A stretch of 64,000 nucleotides of DNA. Origin: Phenylobacterium glaciei. Its GTDB lineage: Bacteria > Pseudomonadota > Alphaproteobacteria > Caulobacterales > Caulobacteraceae. The translations under genes and the position numbers were made by a program. Every line of letters starts with the position of its first letter. Within the stretch, counting starts at the first letter, position 1. The notes under the pieces were generated by a model. It did no database searches and was not told the DNA's origin. It saw only the letters and a list, made by a program, of their open reading frames with translations. The DNA lies in the NCBI RefSeq assembly GCF_016772415.1, contig NZ_JAGSGD010000001.1:1761501-1825500 (forward strand), in the 5' to 3' direction. This document shows positions 41,974 to 50,017 of this stretch, in pieces.

Positions 41974-42414
41974 ATGAAATACCTCCACACCATGGTCCGC
42001 GTGGCCGACCTCGATGCGTCGCTGGCCTTTTACTGCGACAAGCTGGGTCTGAAGGAGGTCTCCCGGGCGGAGAACAAAATGGGCCGCTTCACCCTGGTCT
42101 TCCTGTGCGCCCCCGGTGACGAGGAGCTGGCCAAGAGCGACCGCGCCCCCACCGTGGAACTGACCTACAACTGGGATCCCGAGGACTATCAGGGCGGCCG
42201 CAACTTCGGCCACCTGGCCTATGCGGTGGACGACATCTACGAGACCTGCGCCCGGCTGCAGGCCGGCGGGGTGACCATCAATCGGCCGCCCCGCGACGGC
42301 CATATGGCCTTTGTCCGCTCGCCCGACGGCATCTCGGTGGAGCTGCTGCAGGCGGGCCCGTCCAAAGCGCCGGCCGAGCCCTGGCTCTCCATGCCCAACG
42401 TCGGCGCCTGGTGA
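41974..42414 (+). CDS. gloA: Lactoylglutathione lyase (glyoxalase I)
   Basis: A 146-residue single-domain GloA: LHTMVRVADLDASLAFYCDKLG (metal-ligand His6 near the start), VELTYNWDPEDYQGGRNFGHLAYAVDDI (Glu and His ligands), and HMAFVRSPDGISVELLQ (second Glu). It converts the hemithioacetal of methylglyoxal and glutathione to S-lactoylglutathione in a dimer with Ni or Zn. The start at 41974 follows GAGAGAGCGG. The C-terminal tail is slightly longer than the E. coli enzyme. An aldo/keto reductase gene lies 84 bases downstream, another carbonyl-detoxifying activity. Confidence 0.92.
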   Translation: MKYLHTMVRVADLDASLAFYCDKLGLKEVSRAENKMGRFTLVFLCAPGDEELAKSDRAPTVELTYNWDPEDYQGGRNFGHLAYAVDDIYETCARLQAGGVTINRPPRDGHMAFVRSPDGISVELLQAGPSKAPAEPWLSMPNVGAW

Positions 42415-42498
42415 CGGCGGAATAACAGCCGGGCGGGGCTTGGCCCTGGCGCGTGGTGGCCTATGTAGTCGCCACGCCATTCCGCCGGAGTTTCTCCG

Positions 42499-43326
42499 AT
42501 GACTGCCCAGACCTTCCTGAAGCTCAATGACGGCCGGCCCATGCCCCAGGTGGGCCTCGGCGTCTGGCAGAGCCCGGCCGACACCACAGCCGACACCGTG
42601 GCCACGGCGCTCGACGCCGGCTACCTGGCCATCGACACCGCCTCGGCCTATCGCAACGAGCCCGGGGTCGGGGAGGGCGTGAAGCGTTCGGGCGTTGCCC
42701 GCGACAAGCTCTTCATCACCACCAAGCTGTGGAACGAGAACCAGGGCTATGACGCGGCGCTGGCGGCCTTCGACAAGAGCCTGCAGCGGCTCGGCATGGA
42801 CTATGTGGATCTTTACCTGATCCACTGGCCGGCCCCGACCCAGGACCTCTATCTCGATAGCTGGAAGGCCCTGGTCCGCCTGCGCGAAGAGGGCCGCGCC
42901 AAGTCCATCGGCGTCTCCAACTTCGCCATTCCACACCTGGAGCGGATCATCGGCGAGACCGGCGTCACGCCCGCCGCCAACCAGATCGAACTGCATCCGC
43001 GCTTCCAGCAAGGCGAGCTGCGCGCCTTCCTCGCCGAGAAGGCCATCGTCACCACCTCCTGGAGCCCGCTCGGACAGGGCAAGCTGCTGGACGACCCGGT
43101 GATCGCCGGCATCGCCGCCAAGCACGGCAAGACCCCGGCCCAGGTGATCATCCGCTGGCACGTCGACCTGGGCCTCACCGTGATCCCCAAGTCGGTGACC
43201 CCGGCGCGGATCGTGTCGAACCTCGACGTCTTCGGCTTCAGCCTGGATGCGGCGGACATGGCGGCCATCGCGGCCCTGGACGCCGCCGACGGCCGCATCG
43301 GCCCCGACCCGGCCAAGTTCGGCTAA
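42499..43326 (+). CDS. Aldo/keto reductase (2,5-diketo-D-gluconate reductase-like)
   Basis: A 275-residue TIM-barrel NADPH-dependent reductase with the full catalytic tetrad: D46 and Y51 (AIDTASAYRNE), K76 (FITTKLWN) and H109 (LIHWPAP). The C-terminal cofactor segment is LTVIPKSVTPARIVSNLDVF. The length and sequence are those of the DkgA/DkgB (YafB) group, which also reduces methylglyoxal and other aldehydes. The location beside gloA fits detoxification of reactive carbonyls. Its stop overlaps the convergent hydrolase stop by 4 bases (CTAA, 43323-43326). Confidence 0.92.
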   Translation: MTAQTFLKLNDGRPMPQVGLGVWQSPADTTADTVATALDAGYLAIDTASAYRNEPGVGEGVKRSGVARDKLFITTKLWNENQGYDAALAAFDKSLQRLGMDYVDLYLIHWPAPTQDLYLDSWKALVRLREEGRAKSIGVSNFAIPHLERIIGETGVTPAANQIELHPRFQQGELRAFLAEKAIVTTSWSPLGQGKLLDDPVIAGIAAKHGKTPAQVIIRWHVDLGLTVIPKSVTPARIVSNLDVFGFSLDAADMAAIAALDAADGRIGPDPAKFG

Positions 43327-44216
43327 CTCCGCGCATAGGCCAGCAGGTCGGCGTTGAGGCGATCCATGTGGGTGATGAACAGCCCGTGCGGGGCGCCCTC
43401 ATAGACCACCAGCTTCGCACCCGGGATCAGCTCGGCAGTGCGCCGGCCGGTCAGGGCCAGGGGCGCGGACATGTCCTTGTCGCCCTGGATCACCAGGCAG
43501 GGGACGGCGAGCCTCGTCAACTCCTGGCGGAAGTCCGTGCCGACCATCGCCTTGTTGCATTCCACCAGCGCCTGCATCGAGCAGGTGAGCATGATCGACT
43601 TGATCCAGTCCTTCATGCCCGCCGAGGTCTGCGATGTGACGAAGGGGTCGGTGTTGTCGTCCAGCCACCGGGGAAAGTCGGTCTTCCAGGTCTTGCGCGC
43701 CTGTTCGAAATAGGCCGCCGGCGCGCCCTGCGGATTGTCCGCGGTCCGGGTCAGGAAGGGCGTGGTGGGCGCCAGGTACACGACCCGCGCGATCCGGCCC
43801 TGCCCATGCCGCGTCAGGTAGCGAGTGATCTCGCCCGAGGCCATGGAGTGGGCCACGATGGTCACGCCGGTCAGGTCCAGGGCGGTGAGCACCGAGTCCA
43901 GGTCGTCGGCCAGGGTGTCGATGTCGTAGCCCCTGCCAGGATCCGCCGACCGGCCATGACCCCGGCGATCATAGGCGATGCAGCGCACCCCCTGGTCCGA
44001 AAGATCGGCGGCCTGATAGGCCCAGGCCTCGGAGGTCAAGGTCCATCCGGCCATGAAGACCATCGGCGCGCCGTCGCCCCAGTCGCGATGGAAGAGCCGC
44101 GTGCCGTCGCGGGCGACGACCTGGACGGCCCGGTGAGGTCTGGGCTTGGCGGCCTGGGCCTGGAGCGGCAGGACGGTCGCTGTGGCGCCAAGCGCCAGGA
44201 TGCTGCGTCGGTTCAT
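43323..44216 (-). CDS. Exported alpha/beta hydrolase (haloperoxidase/esterase-like)
   Basis: A 297-residue protein with a twin-arginine-like leader MNRRSILALGATATVLPLQA. The alpha/beta core follows: VFMAGWTLTSEAW (oxyanion strand), CIAYDRRGHGRSADPG, nucleophile elbow VAHSMASGEI with Ser124 (GxSxG reduced to AHSMA), acid in VIQGDKDMSAP and catalytic His in YEGAPHGLFITH. The fold and the H-S-M motif place it with non-heme chloroperoxidase-type esterases. The Tat signal suggests export in a folded form. It overlaps the aldo/keto reductase stop on the opposite strand. Substrate unknown. Confidence 0.85.
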   Translation of the reverse strand: MNRRSILALGATATVLPLQAQAAKPRPHRAVQVVARDGTRLFHRDWGDGAPMVFMAGWTLTSEAWAYQAADLSDQGVRCIAYDRRGHGRSADPGRGYDIDTLADDLDSVLTALDLTGVTIVAHSMASGEITRYLTRHGQGRIARVVYLAPTTPFLTRTADNPQGAPAAYFEQARKTWKTDFPRWLDDNTDPFVTSQTSAGMKDWIKSIMLTCSMQALVECNKAMVGTDFRQELTRLAVPCLVIQGDKDMSAPLALTGRRTAELIPGAKLVVYEGAPHGLFITHMDRLNADLLAYARS

Positions 44217-44290
44217 CGATCTTCCCCGTGTTGATGCGGGAAAGGTGAGCCCTCGGCGGCGGCGACGCGATTACGCGTCAGGTCATGAAG

Positions 44291-44989
44291 TCAGACCGTC
44301 AGGTAGTCGTACGCCACCCGCATCTTCTTGGTGGCCCATTCCTCAGGGTGGACGGCGCAGTGGAACATGCCGCGGCTGTCGTTGATCCAGCTGGACTCCA
44401 CGATGAAGCCGGCGTCGGCCAGCATCATCTCGCAGCACTTGGGATTGGGCGCCCAGAAGTTGGTGTAGTCGGCGTTGTTGGAGTCGGCCGGCAGGTACTC
44501 GGCGAAGGGCTCGTCCTCGTGCTTGCGGCTGACCAGGGTCTCCAGGATCAGGCGGCTCTTGGTGAACTGGCGCAGGGACCAGAGCGCCTTGCACATGTCA
44601 GGCAGGTGGTAGAGCACGCCCAGGCAGATCACCACGTCGAAGGGCTCGATGGGCAGGGTGTCCAGTTCATAGACATTGGCCCGGATGAACTTGAAGGGCC
44701 GCTCGGCCAGCCTCTCCATGGCCGCGAAACCGTAGAAGTCCTTGGCGGCGTAGTCGACGGCGGTGACGCTGGCGCCCCGCGCGGTGAGCACCTTGGTGAA
44801 GTAGCCGTCGGCCGGGCCGATCTCCAGGACGCTCATGCCGGTCATGTCGGCGGGCAGGTCCAGCATCTCCAGGGTGCCGCTGGGATCGTAGACGCCAGGG
44901 GTGACCACGCCCGGGAAGATCTCGAAGCGATGATACCACCACGGGCGGGAGGCCACGATGGCTTCGGCTTCGAGTTGATCTATCGGCAT
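44291..44989 (-). CDS. CmoB-like SAM-dependent methyltransferase
   Basis: A 232-residue methyltransferase resembling the carboxymethyl-transferase domain of CmoB: MSVLEIGPADGYFTKVLTARG is the SAM motif I, then VTAVDYAAKDFYGFAAMERL, LDTLPIEPFDVVICLGVLYHLPDMCKALWSLRQF, and LILETLV. The CLGVLYHLPDMCKALW segment is the CmoB hallmark, but the long N-terminal part of CmoB is absent, so the tRNA uridine role is doubtful. Several bacterial small-molecule methyltransferases share this domain. The TTTCTC/GAGAAAATG context gives a plausible start. Cytosolic; substrate not predictable. Confidence 0.75.
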   Translation of the reverse strand: MPIDQLEAEAIVASRPWWYHRFEIFPGVVTPGVYDPSGTLEMLDLPADMTGMSVLEIGPADGYFTKVLTARGASVTAVDYAAKDFYGFAAMERLAERPFKFIRANVYELDTLPIEPFDVVICLGVLYHLPDMCKALWSLRQFTKSRLILETLVSRKHEDEPFAEYLPADSNNADYTNFWAPNPKCCEMMLADAGFIVESSWINDSRGMFHCAVHPEEWATKKMRVAYDYLTV

Positions 44990-45068
44990 TTTCTCTCCGG
45001 GCGCTTGAGCGAGCGAGTCAGCATAGCGTTACAGGATAGATGCGGTTGCGCCGCGCTCGGAGTTTAGC

Positions 45069-46445
45069 TTGAAGCGTCCCGGATCCCGCAAGACCGTCAC
45101 GGCCGCCAATCTGGCCGACCTGGGCGCCGCGCGGCTGGCCGAGATTCTGGTGGAGGTGGCCGAGGCCCAGCCCACCATCAAGCGCCGCCTGCGCATGGAG
45201 CTGGCGGGCGAGGTCGGGCCTGAGGACCTGGCCACCGAGATCGGCAAGCGGCTGGCGGCCATCGAGACGCGCCGCTCGCGCGTCCACTGGCGCAAGTACA
45301 AGGAGTTCGTCCGCGACCTGTCGCTGCAGCGGGCGATGATCACCGGCAAGATGGCGCAGCAGAAGCCGGCCCTGGCGCTGGAGTTCCTCTGGCGGTTTCT
45401 CGACATGGCCGAGGGCGTGCTGCGCCTGACCAAGGACGAGAAGGGCGAGGTGGAGGCGGTGTTCCTGGGCGCCGTCGAGGACCTCGGGCCCATCGCCGTC
45501 GCCGCCAAGGGTTCGACCACGGCCCTGGCCGACCGCGCCTTCCAGGCCCTGGAGACCGACGAGGACGAGATCTTCGTCCGCCTGGTGGAGATCCTGCTGC
45601 CGGCCCTGGACGCCGAGGGGATCGCCCGGCTGCGGCTGCTGCTGGAGGCCGCCATCGCCCGGCGCGGACGGCCCAAACCCGCGCTGCGCGCCGCTGTCCA
45701 GGCGCTCGCCGACGCGCAAGGCGACGTGGACGGCTTCATCGCCACCATCACCGCCAGCGAAGCGCTGCAACCCTGGACGGGCGCCCAGATCGCCAGCCGC
45801 CTGACCGCCGCCGGTCGGCCGGCCGACGCGCTCGCCGCCCTCAAGCGTTCGGCCCCGCCCGCCTTCGCCGACCTGGCCCGCTCCCAGGCCCGGGTGGTGG
45901 CCTCGGCGCCTAGCCTGAAAGCCTGGGAGGACGCCTATCTCGACGCGCTCGAGGCCGACGGCCAGACCGAGGCCGCCCAGGCCGTACGCTGGACCGCCTT
46001 CGAGCAGCGGCTGTCGGCCGACCGGCTGCGCGCCTATCTCAAGCGCCTGCCCGACTTCGACGACGTGGTGGCCGAGGACAGGGCCCTGGCCTTCGTGGCC
46101 GGCTTCAAGAGTTTCCCCGCCGCCCTGCGCTTCTTCCTGGCCTGGCCGGCGCTCAGCCAGGCCTCGGCCCTGGTGCTCGCCCGCAGCCACGAGATCGACG
46201 GCGACGACTACGACGGACTGGAAGCCGCGGCCCTGGCCCTCGAAGGACGCTATCCCTTGGCGGCGAGCCTGCTCTACCGCGCCATGATCGGGCGGACCCT
46301 GCGCTTCAACCGCCGCGACCGCTTCGCCGACGCCGAGCGCTGGATCGCCGATCTCGCGACCCTGGCGCCTCAGATCGCCGAGTTCGGCGAGTTTGAATCC
46401 CATTCCGACTTTGTGGGTCGGGTGGGACACCATCCACAGGCCTGA
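45069..46445 (+). CDS. DUF6880 family protein
   Basis: A 458-residue, almost all-helical cytosolic protein. It starts with TTG 45069: MKRPGSRKTVTAANLADLGA, then RLAEILVEVAEAQPTIKRRL and GPEDLATEIGKRLAAIETRR, which are characteristic of DUF6880. Repeated helical hairpins follow (LPALDAEGIARLRLLLEAAI; DVDGFIATITASEALQPW) and may form an alpha-solenoid or TPR-like scaffold. No enzyme motif is visible. The function of the family is unknown. It is divergent from the methyltransferase gene, with only about 80 bases between. Confidence 0.8.
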   Translation: MKRPGSRKTVTAANLADLGAARLAEILVEVAEAQPTIKRRLRMELAGEVGPEDLATEIGKRLAAIETRRSRVHWRKYKEFVRDLSLQRAMITGKMAQQKPALALEFLWRFLDMAEGVLRLTKDEKGEVEAVFLGAVEDLGPIAVAAKGSTTALADRAFQALETDEDEIFVRLVEILLPALDAEGIARLRLLLEAAIARRGRPKPALRAAVQALADAQGDVDGFIATITASEALQPWTGAQIASRLTAAGRPADALAALKRSAPPAFADLARSQARVVASAPSLKAWEDAYLDALEADGQTEAAQAVRWTAFEQRLSADRLRAYLKRLPDFDDVVAEDRALAFVAGFKSFPAALRFFLAWPALSQASALVLARSHEIDGDDYDGLEAAALALEGRYPLAASLLYRAMIGRTLRFNRRDRFADAERWIADLATLAPQIAEFGEFESHSDFVGRVGHHPQA

Positions 46446-46514
46446 GGCGCGGCGCCTATCAAAGGTCCGGATCGGGTCTTGCGGCGGACTCGTTCGAGGC
46501 GCAGAGACGCGCGC

Positions 46515-46676
46515 ATGGCGATGCAGAAACGACGGATTGATCGCGCTCAGCGGTTTCGGGCGCGGCGAGTCTGGTGGGAGCGCCACGGCTCCTTCGCGCG
46601 TGGACTCCTCACCGGGACCCTGCTGACCCTGCTCGCGGTCTGGCTGACCAAGATCGCGATGGCGACGTTCGGTTAG
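46515..46676 (+). CDS. Small single-pass membrane protein
   Basis: A 53-residue protein: MAMQKRRIDRAQRFRARRV gives a strongly basic N-terminal amphipathic segment, and GLLTGTLLTLLAVWLTKIAMATF is a clear transmembrane helix. Charge distribution predicts the N-terminus in the cytoplasm. The stop overlaps the convergent DJ-1-like stop (TTAG at 46673-46676). Not recognised; conserved membrane microprotein is the best description. Confidence 0.6.
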   Translation: MAMQKRRIDRAQRFRARRVWWERHGSFARGLLTGTLLTLLAVWLTKIAMATFG

Positions 46677-47791
46677 CGCGCGACCGCCTTCGGCGGGTCG
46701 TACTCCAATCCCAGTTTCGCCAGCCGCGCGGCCTCCGGGCCATAGCGTTTGCTCATCGCCGCCAGGTTCGCGTCGATCTGGGCGGCGGCCGGACCCGGTT
46801 GGACCGGCAGGACATAGCGGCCCGCCTGCGGCTCGGCGTCGGGCAGGATGGTCAGGCCGTGGCGTGAGCGGACGGGGGCGAGACCGACCCGGGTGGTGAC
46901 CACCTTGGTGCGGTAGCTGCGCGACCAGGTGTCGGCGCGCAGGGCCAGGGCCACCTCGTCGGCGCCATCGGTGATGGGCGCCTCCACGGCTTCATGGGTC
47001 CAGAAGGCGGCGAGCGAGGCGACAGCGTGGCGATAGTCGGCGCCCGTCACCTGGAAGTCGGCCGTGCGATGCTCAACGCCCCACTCGCGCACGCCGATCC
47101 GGTCGGCGGTGGCCTGGGCCGCGGCGCGGCCGGCGATGGCCTCCACTAGGGCGAGCGACGCGGGGATGGAGGCTGAGACCCCGGTGGTGGAGATGACCGC
47201 GCCATCCTGGACATAGCGGCGGTCGCGGACCCAGGTGGTGTCGGGATAGGCCTTGGTCAGGCCCTTCAGCGCCGACCAGTGGGTGGTGGCCCGGCGGTCG
47301 TGCAGCAGGCCGGCGTTGGCCAGCACCCGGGCGCCTTCGCAGATCGAGACGATGGTGGCCCCCTTGGCGGCCTGGGCGCGCAGCCAGGCGGCCAGCTCCG
47401 GGCTCTTGGGTTTCACCTGGGCGGGCACGATGATGATGTCGGCGCCGGCGGGTTCGGCCCTGTCGAACTGGGCGGTGGTCTGGTCGGCCAGGACCCTGAG
47501 GCTTGGCCTCAGCTTGATGGAACCCGCGCCGGTGGCGACGCTGCGGACCTCGGCGACGCCGGACTCCTTCAGGACGCCATAGGGGATGGTGAAGTCGGTG
47601 GTCTCGGCGCCGGCGCTATCGGCCAGGACCACCACCAGCGGCCTGGCCCGACCCGCCTTGGGGGCGGGAAGGGTCAGACCGTCGGGGGCGATGAGCGCCA
47701 CGCTCGGCCCCGTCGCCGCCAAGGGCGCGACCGGGTGCAGGAAGGCGAGGGTCGCGGCGCTGGCCGCCGCGGCGAGGACGAGGGTGCGCAT
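46673..47791 (-). CDS. Exported DJ-1/PfpI-superfamily (GATase1-like) protein
   Basis: A 372-residue precursor with the signal peptide MRTLVLAAAASAATLAFLHP and cleavage near PLAA. The GATase1/DJ-1 core has the nucleophile elbow IVSICEGARVLANAGLLHDRRATTHW (Cys in CEGA), with VQDGAVISTTGVSASIPASLALV later. These elements match the sensor half of GlxA/AraC regulators, but here on an exported protein with no HTH; the C-terminal 110 residues are a separate region (DTWSRSYRTKVVTTRVGL...). The divergent gene encodes a GlxA-type regulator with the same core. It begins 1 base after a Cys-rich mini-gene, so both are probably one operon. Confidence 0.8.
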   Translation of the reverse strand: MRTLVLAAAASAATLAFLHPVAPLAATGPSVALIAPDGLTLPAPKAGRARPLVVVLADSAGAETTDFTIPYGVLKESGVAEVRSVATGAGSIKLRPSLRVLADQTTAQFDRAEPAGADIIIVPAQVKPKSPELAAWLRAQAAKGATIVSICEGARVLANAGLLHDRRATTHWSALKGLTKAYPDTTWVRDRRYVQDGAVISTTGVSASIPASLALVEAIAGRAAAQATADRIGVREWGVEHRTADFQVTGADYRHAVASLAAFWTHEAVEAPITDGADEVALALRADTWSRSYRTKVVTTRVGLAPVRSRHGLTILPDAEPQAGRYVLPVQPGPAAAQIDANLAAMSKRYGPEAARLAKLGLEYDPPKAVAR

Positions 47792-47792
47792 A

Positions 47793-47930
47793 TCAGTTCG
47801 CGTCGGTGGCGGAGGCCGGGGCGCTGGCCTGGCTGGGGGCGTTGCAGGCGCAAGTCTCGCCGCAGGCGCAGGTGGGGCCGCAGGCGCAGGGCTGGCAGCT
47901 GCAGTTGTCGTTGGAGCAGGGGTTGGTCAT
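47793..47930 (-). CDS. Cys-rich 45-residue metallothionein-like peptide
   Basis: Frame of 46 codons from ATG 47930 to TGA 47795-47793. The peptide has 9 Cys: MTNPCSNDNCSCQPCACGPT followed by CACGETCACN and an Ala/Ser/Pro tail. Four CxC pairs (C10-C12, C15-C17, C21-C23, C27-C29) are spaced like metal-thiolate clusters. AAGGA lies 8 bases upstream of the ATG, and the DJ-1-like gene starts 1 base after the stop, so translation is likely. No homologous family is recognised; metal (Cu/Zn/Cd) binding is inferred from the Cys pattern. The CxC pairs are not interrupted by aromatic or hydrophobic residues. Confidence 0.7.
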   Translation of the reverse strand: MTNPCSNDNCSCQPCACGPTCACGETCACNAPSQASAPASATDAN

Positions 47931-47941
47931 CACAGGTGTCC

Positions 47942-47961
47942 TTCATCGGGTGGTTGATGAA
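47942..47961. promoter_or_regulatory. Dyad in the GlxA / Cys-peptide divergent spacer
   Basis: TTCATC (47942-47947), 8 bases, GATGAA (47956-47961) lie in the 88-base spacer between the divergent genes. A GlxA-type regulator acting on its neighbours would bind here. The operator assignment is inferred from location and symmetry only. Confidence 0.45.
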
Positions 47962-48018
47962 GCGACTTTAGGCGTCGAAAGTTCTGGCGAAAATGTCATT
48001 AGTATCGCAAATTACGCC

Positions 48019-49005
48019 ATGACCTCAGCCCCGCTCCCTCTCCGAAACATCGCTCTCATCGGCTATGACGGCGCCCAGTCCCTCGATCTCGTCGGGCCGC
48101 TGGAGGTGTTCTCCATGGCCAACCGCTACGCCGGCGCGCCGGCCTACAACATCCTCCTGGCGTCGCTGGAGGGCGGGGAGATCACCTGCAATTCCGGCCT
48201 GCGGCTGGCGGGGTTCGTGGCTGTCGCAGACCTGCCTGACGGTCTGGACACCGTGCTGGTGGCGGGCGGCGACGAGGCGGGCCTGCTCTCCATGCGCGGC
48301 AGCGGGCTGGTGGAGTGGCTGCAGGCGCGCCGCGAGAGCGTGCGCCGGATCGGCAGCGTGTGCTCGGGCGCCTTCGTCTTGGCCGAGGCCGGGCTGTTGG
48401 ACGGCCGCCGGGCCACCACCCACTGGGACTCCTGCGACGCCATGCGGGCCTTCCGCCCGGCGGTGCGGCTGGAGCCGGACGCCATCTTCGTGGCCGATCC
48501 GCCCTTCTACACCTCGGCCGGGGTGACGGCGGGGATCGACCTCTGCCTGGCCCTGGTGGAGGCCGACCTGGGCGCCGAGGTGGCCCTGGCTGTGGCGCGC
48601 AACCTGGTGCTGTTCATGCGCCGCCCCGGCGGTCAGACCCAGTTCAGCGCGGGCCTGGGGGTGCAGGCGGCTGCGACGCCGAAGCTGCGCACTCTGGTGG
48701 CGCAGATCACCGGCGATCCGGCGGGCGACCTCAGTCTGCCGGAACTGGCCCGGCGCAGCGGCATGAGCGAGCGAACCTTCTCCCGCGTCTTCCAGAAAGA
48801 GATCGGGACCACGCCCGCCGCCTTCGTGGAGATCGCCCGGGTCGACCGGGCCAAGGCCCTGCTGGAGACCTCCGACTGGCCCCTGGCGCGCGTGGGGGAG
48901 CGGTCAGGCTTCGGCAGCCTGGACGGCCTGCACCGCGCCTTCCAGAAGCGGGTGGGGATCACGCCCGGCGAATACCGCCAGCGGTTCGGCCGGGTGGCGG
49001 CCTAG
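48019..49005 (+). CDS. GlxA-type AraC-family transcriptional regulator
   Basis: A 328-residue regulator. The N-terminal DJ-1/PfpI-like sensor (residues 8-195) has IALIGYDGAQSLDLVGPLEVF, VLVAGGDEAGL and the elbow IGSVCSGAFVLAEAGLLDGRRATTHWDS with the Cys nucleophile. The C-terminal AraC domain (about 225-325) has two helix-turn-helix units: LSLPELARRSGMSERTFSRVFQKEIG and LARVGERSGFGSLDGLHRAFQKRVGITPGEY. It is divergent from an exported DJ-1-like protein whose core is alike, so a common ligand or regulon is likely. GlxA proteins regulate diverse metabolic genes; the ligand is not known. Confidence 0.9.
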   Translation: MTSAPLPLRNIALIGYDGAQSLDLVGPLEVFSMANRYAGAPAYNILLASLEGGEITCNSGLRLAGFVAVADLPDGLDTVLVAGGDEAGLLSMRGSGLVEWLQARRESVRRIGSVCSGAFVLAEAGLLDGRRATTHWDSCDAMRAFRPAVRLEPDAIFVADPPFYTSAGVTAGIDLCLALVEADLGAEVALAVARNLVLFMRRPGGQTQFSAGLGVQAAATPKLRTLVAQITGDPAGDLSLPELARRSGMSERTFSRVFQKEIGTTPAAFVEIARVDRAKALLETSDWPLARVGERSGFGSLDGLHRAFQKRVGITPGEYRQRFGRVAA

Positions 49006-49007
49006 CG
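48984..49007 (+). repeat. 24-bp direct repeat, left copy
   Basis: GTTCGGCCGGGTGGCGGCCT plus AGCG at the end of the GlxA gene, identical to 49159-49182 on the other side of a family A repeat. It contains the GlxA TAG stop. See the right copy. Confidence 0.85.
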
Positions 49008-49022
49008 CTCTTCGATCTCGAT

Positions 49023-49147
49023 CGTCATGGCCGGGCTTGTCCCGGCCACCCATGATCTCCGGGGTTCAGCAAGCGTCCGGGGCTTCTGCCGCGCGGCCTG
49101 CCGGGAGGCGGAGATCATGGGTCCCCGGGACAAGCCCGGGGATGACG
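49023..49147 (+). repeat. Family A palindromic repeat, copy at 49.02 kb
   Basis: A 125-base element with standard arms, between two identical 24-base sequences (48984-49007 and 49159-49182). Confidence 0.9.
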
Positions 49148-49158
49148 ATTGTTGGTGT

Positions 49159-49182
49159 GTTCGGCCGGGTGGCGGCCTAGCG
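49159..49182 (+). repeat. 24-bp direct repeat, right copy
   Basis: Identical to 48984-49007. It contains, on the minus strand, the stop codon of the TspO-like gene (CTA at 49177-49179). If the inserted 175 bases are removed, the two genes would end with overlapping CTAG stops. Confidence 0.85.
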
Positions 49183-49914
49183 GCGGCGCGCGAGGCGCAG
49201 GGCTTCCACCGCCAGCAGCAGGGCCGCGCCGGCCGCCAGCCAGGCGGCGCTGGGCTTGTCGGCCTGCTCGGCGACATAGACGCCGGCCAGGCCCCAGATG
49301 ATCGGAACCAGGTAGACCGCAGAGGCGAGCCGCCAGCCGACGAAGCCGCCCACCAACAGCACCGCGGCGACGCCGATCAAGGCCCAGGGCAGGTCTGGGC
49401 CGATGACGCCTTGGGCGGTCAGCACCGTCAGGATGTTGATGGCCGAGGCGATGGTCAGCCAGCCGGCGAGCAGCGACAGTGGCCAGACGATCAGCAGCCT
49501 GTCGCGGAAGGCCGGGGTGGGTGCGTCGGCCCGCGCGCGCATCAGCCCCGCCACCATGGTGGCCGCCGAGATCACGATGATCGCCACGCTCAGCCACTGT
49601 TGATTGAAGGCCGAGGCCAGGATCCAGGCGCCGCAGCCGGCGATGGTCACGACGGACGGCCAGGCGACGGCGCCCAGGGTTGGCGTCTCGGGAGCCACGG
49701 TCAGCTGATAGATCGCGTAGGCGGCCAGGCCGAAATAGATCAGGCCCCAGATGGAAAAGGCGTAGCCGGCGGCCCGCAGGGTCTGGTCGCCCTGGCCGGA
49801 GAACTCGGCGGCCGACAGCCCTATGTGCTGGGTCATCTGGATCGCGGGAATGGCGATGGCGGCGACGACGGCCAGCACGACGGCCAGGCTGCGTCCCAGG
49901 GGTCTTGTGGTCAT
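49177..49914 (-). CDS. TspO/tryptophan-rich sensory-type membrane protein
   Basis: A 245-residue protein with about seven hydrophobic helices: SLAVVLAVVAAIAIPAIQMTQ, AAGYAFSIWGLIYFGLAAYAIYQL, LIVWPLSLLAGWLTIASAINI, ALIGVAAVLLVGGFVGWRLAS. AGYAFSIWGLIYFG and the Trp-rich helices are typical of a larger TspO-related (tryptophan-rich sensory) family. No signal peptide is cleaved. The start ATG at 49914 has ATGACCACAAGACC upstream context without a clear ribosome site. It is convergent with the GlxA gene, and its stop lies inside a 24-bp duplication. Ligand unknown. Confidence 0.6.
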   Translation of the reverse strand: MTTRPLGRSLAVVLAVVAAIAIPAIQMTQHIGLSAAEFSGQGDQTLRAAGYAFSIWGLIYFGLAAYAIYQLTVAPETPTLGAVAWPSVVTIAGCGAWILASAFNQQWLSVAIIVISAATMVAGLMRARADAPTPAFRDRLLIVWPLSLLAGWLTIASAINILTVLTAQGVIGPDLPWALIGVAAVLLVGGFVGWRLASAVYLVPIIWGLAGVYVAEQADKPSAAWLAAGAALLLAVEALRLARRR

Positions 49915-49991
49915 GTCATGGCTCCGCTTGAATCCAGGGAAAGCCGGCGCGCGGCGGCGGTTCCGTCGAAGACTGACAATGTGGGTGACGC

Positions 49992-50008
49992 GGGACCTCG
50001 AAGGTCCC
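49992..50008. other. Hairpin after the tRNA-Asn gene
   Basis: GGGACCT (49992-49998), CGA loop, AGGTCCC (50002-50008). Perfect 7-bp stem 10 bases beyond the tRNA 3' end on the minus strand. No U-tract, so an intrinsic terminator is not supported; it may aid 3' processing or be a REP remnant. Confidence 0.35.
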
Positions 50009-50017
50009 GATTTCCAA

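Noticed and set aside
49992..50008. Terminator after tRNA-Asn
   Set aside because: The stem is perfect but no U-tract follows on either strand, so an intrinsic terminator is not supported.
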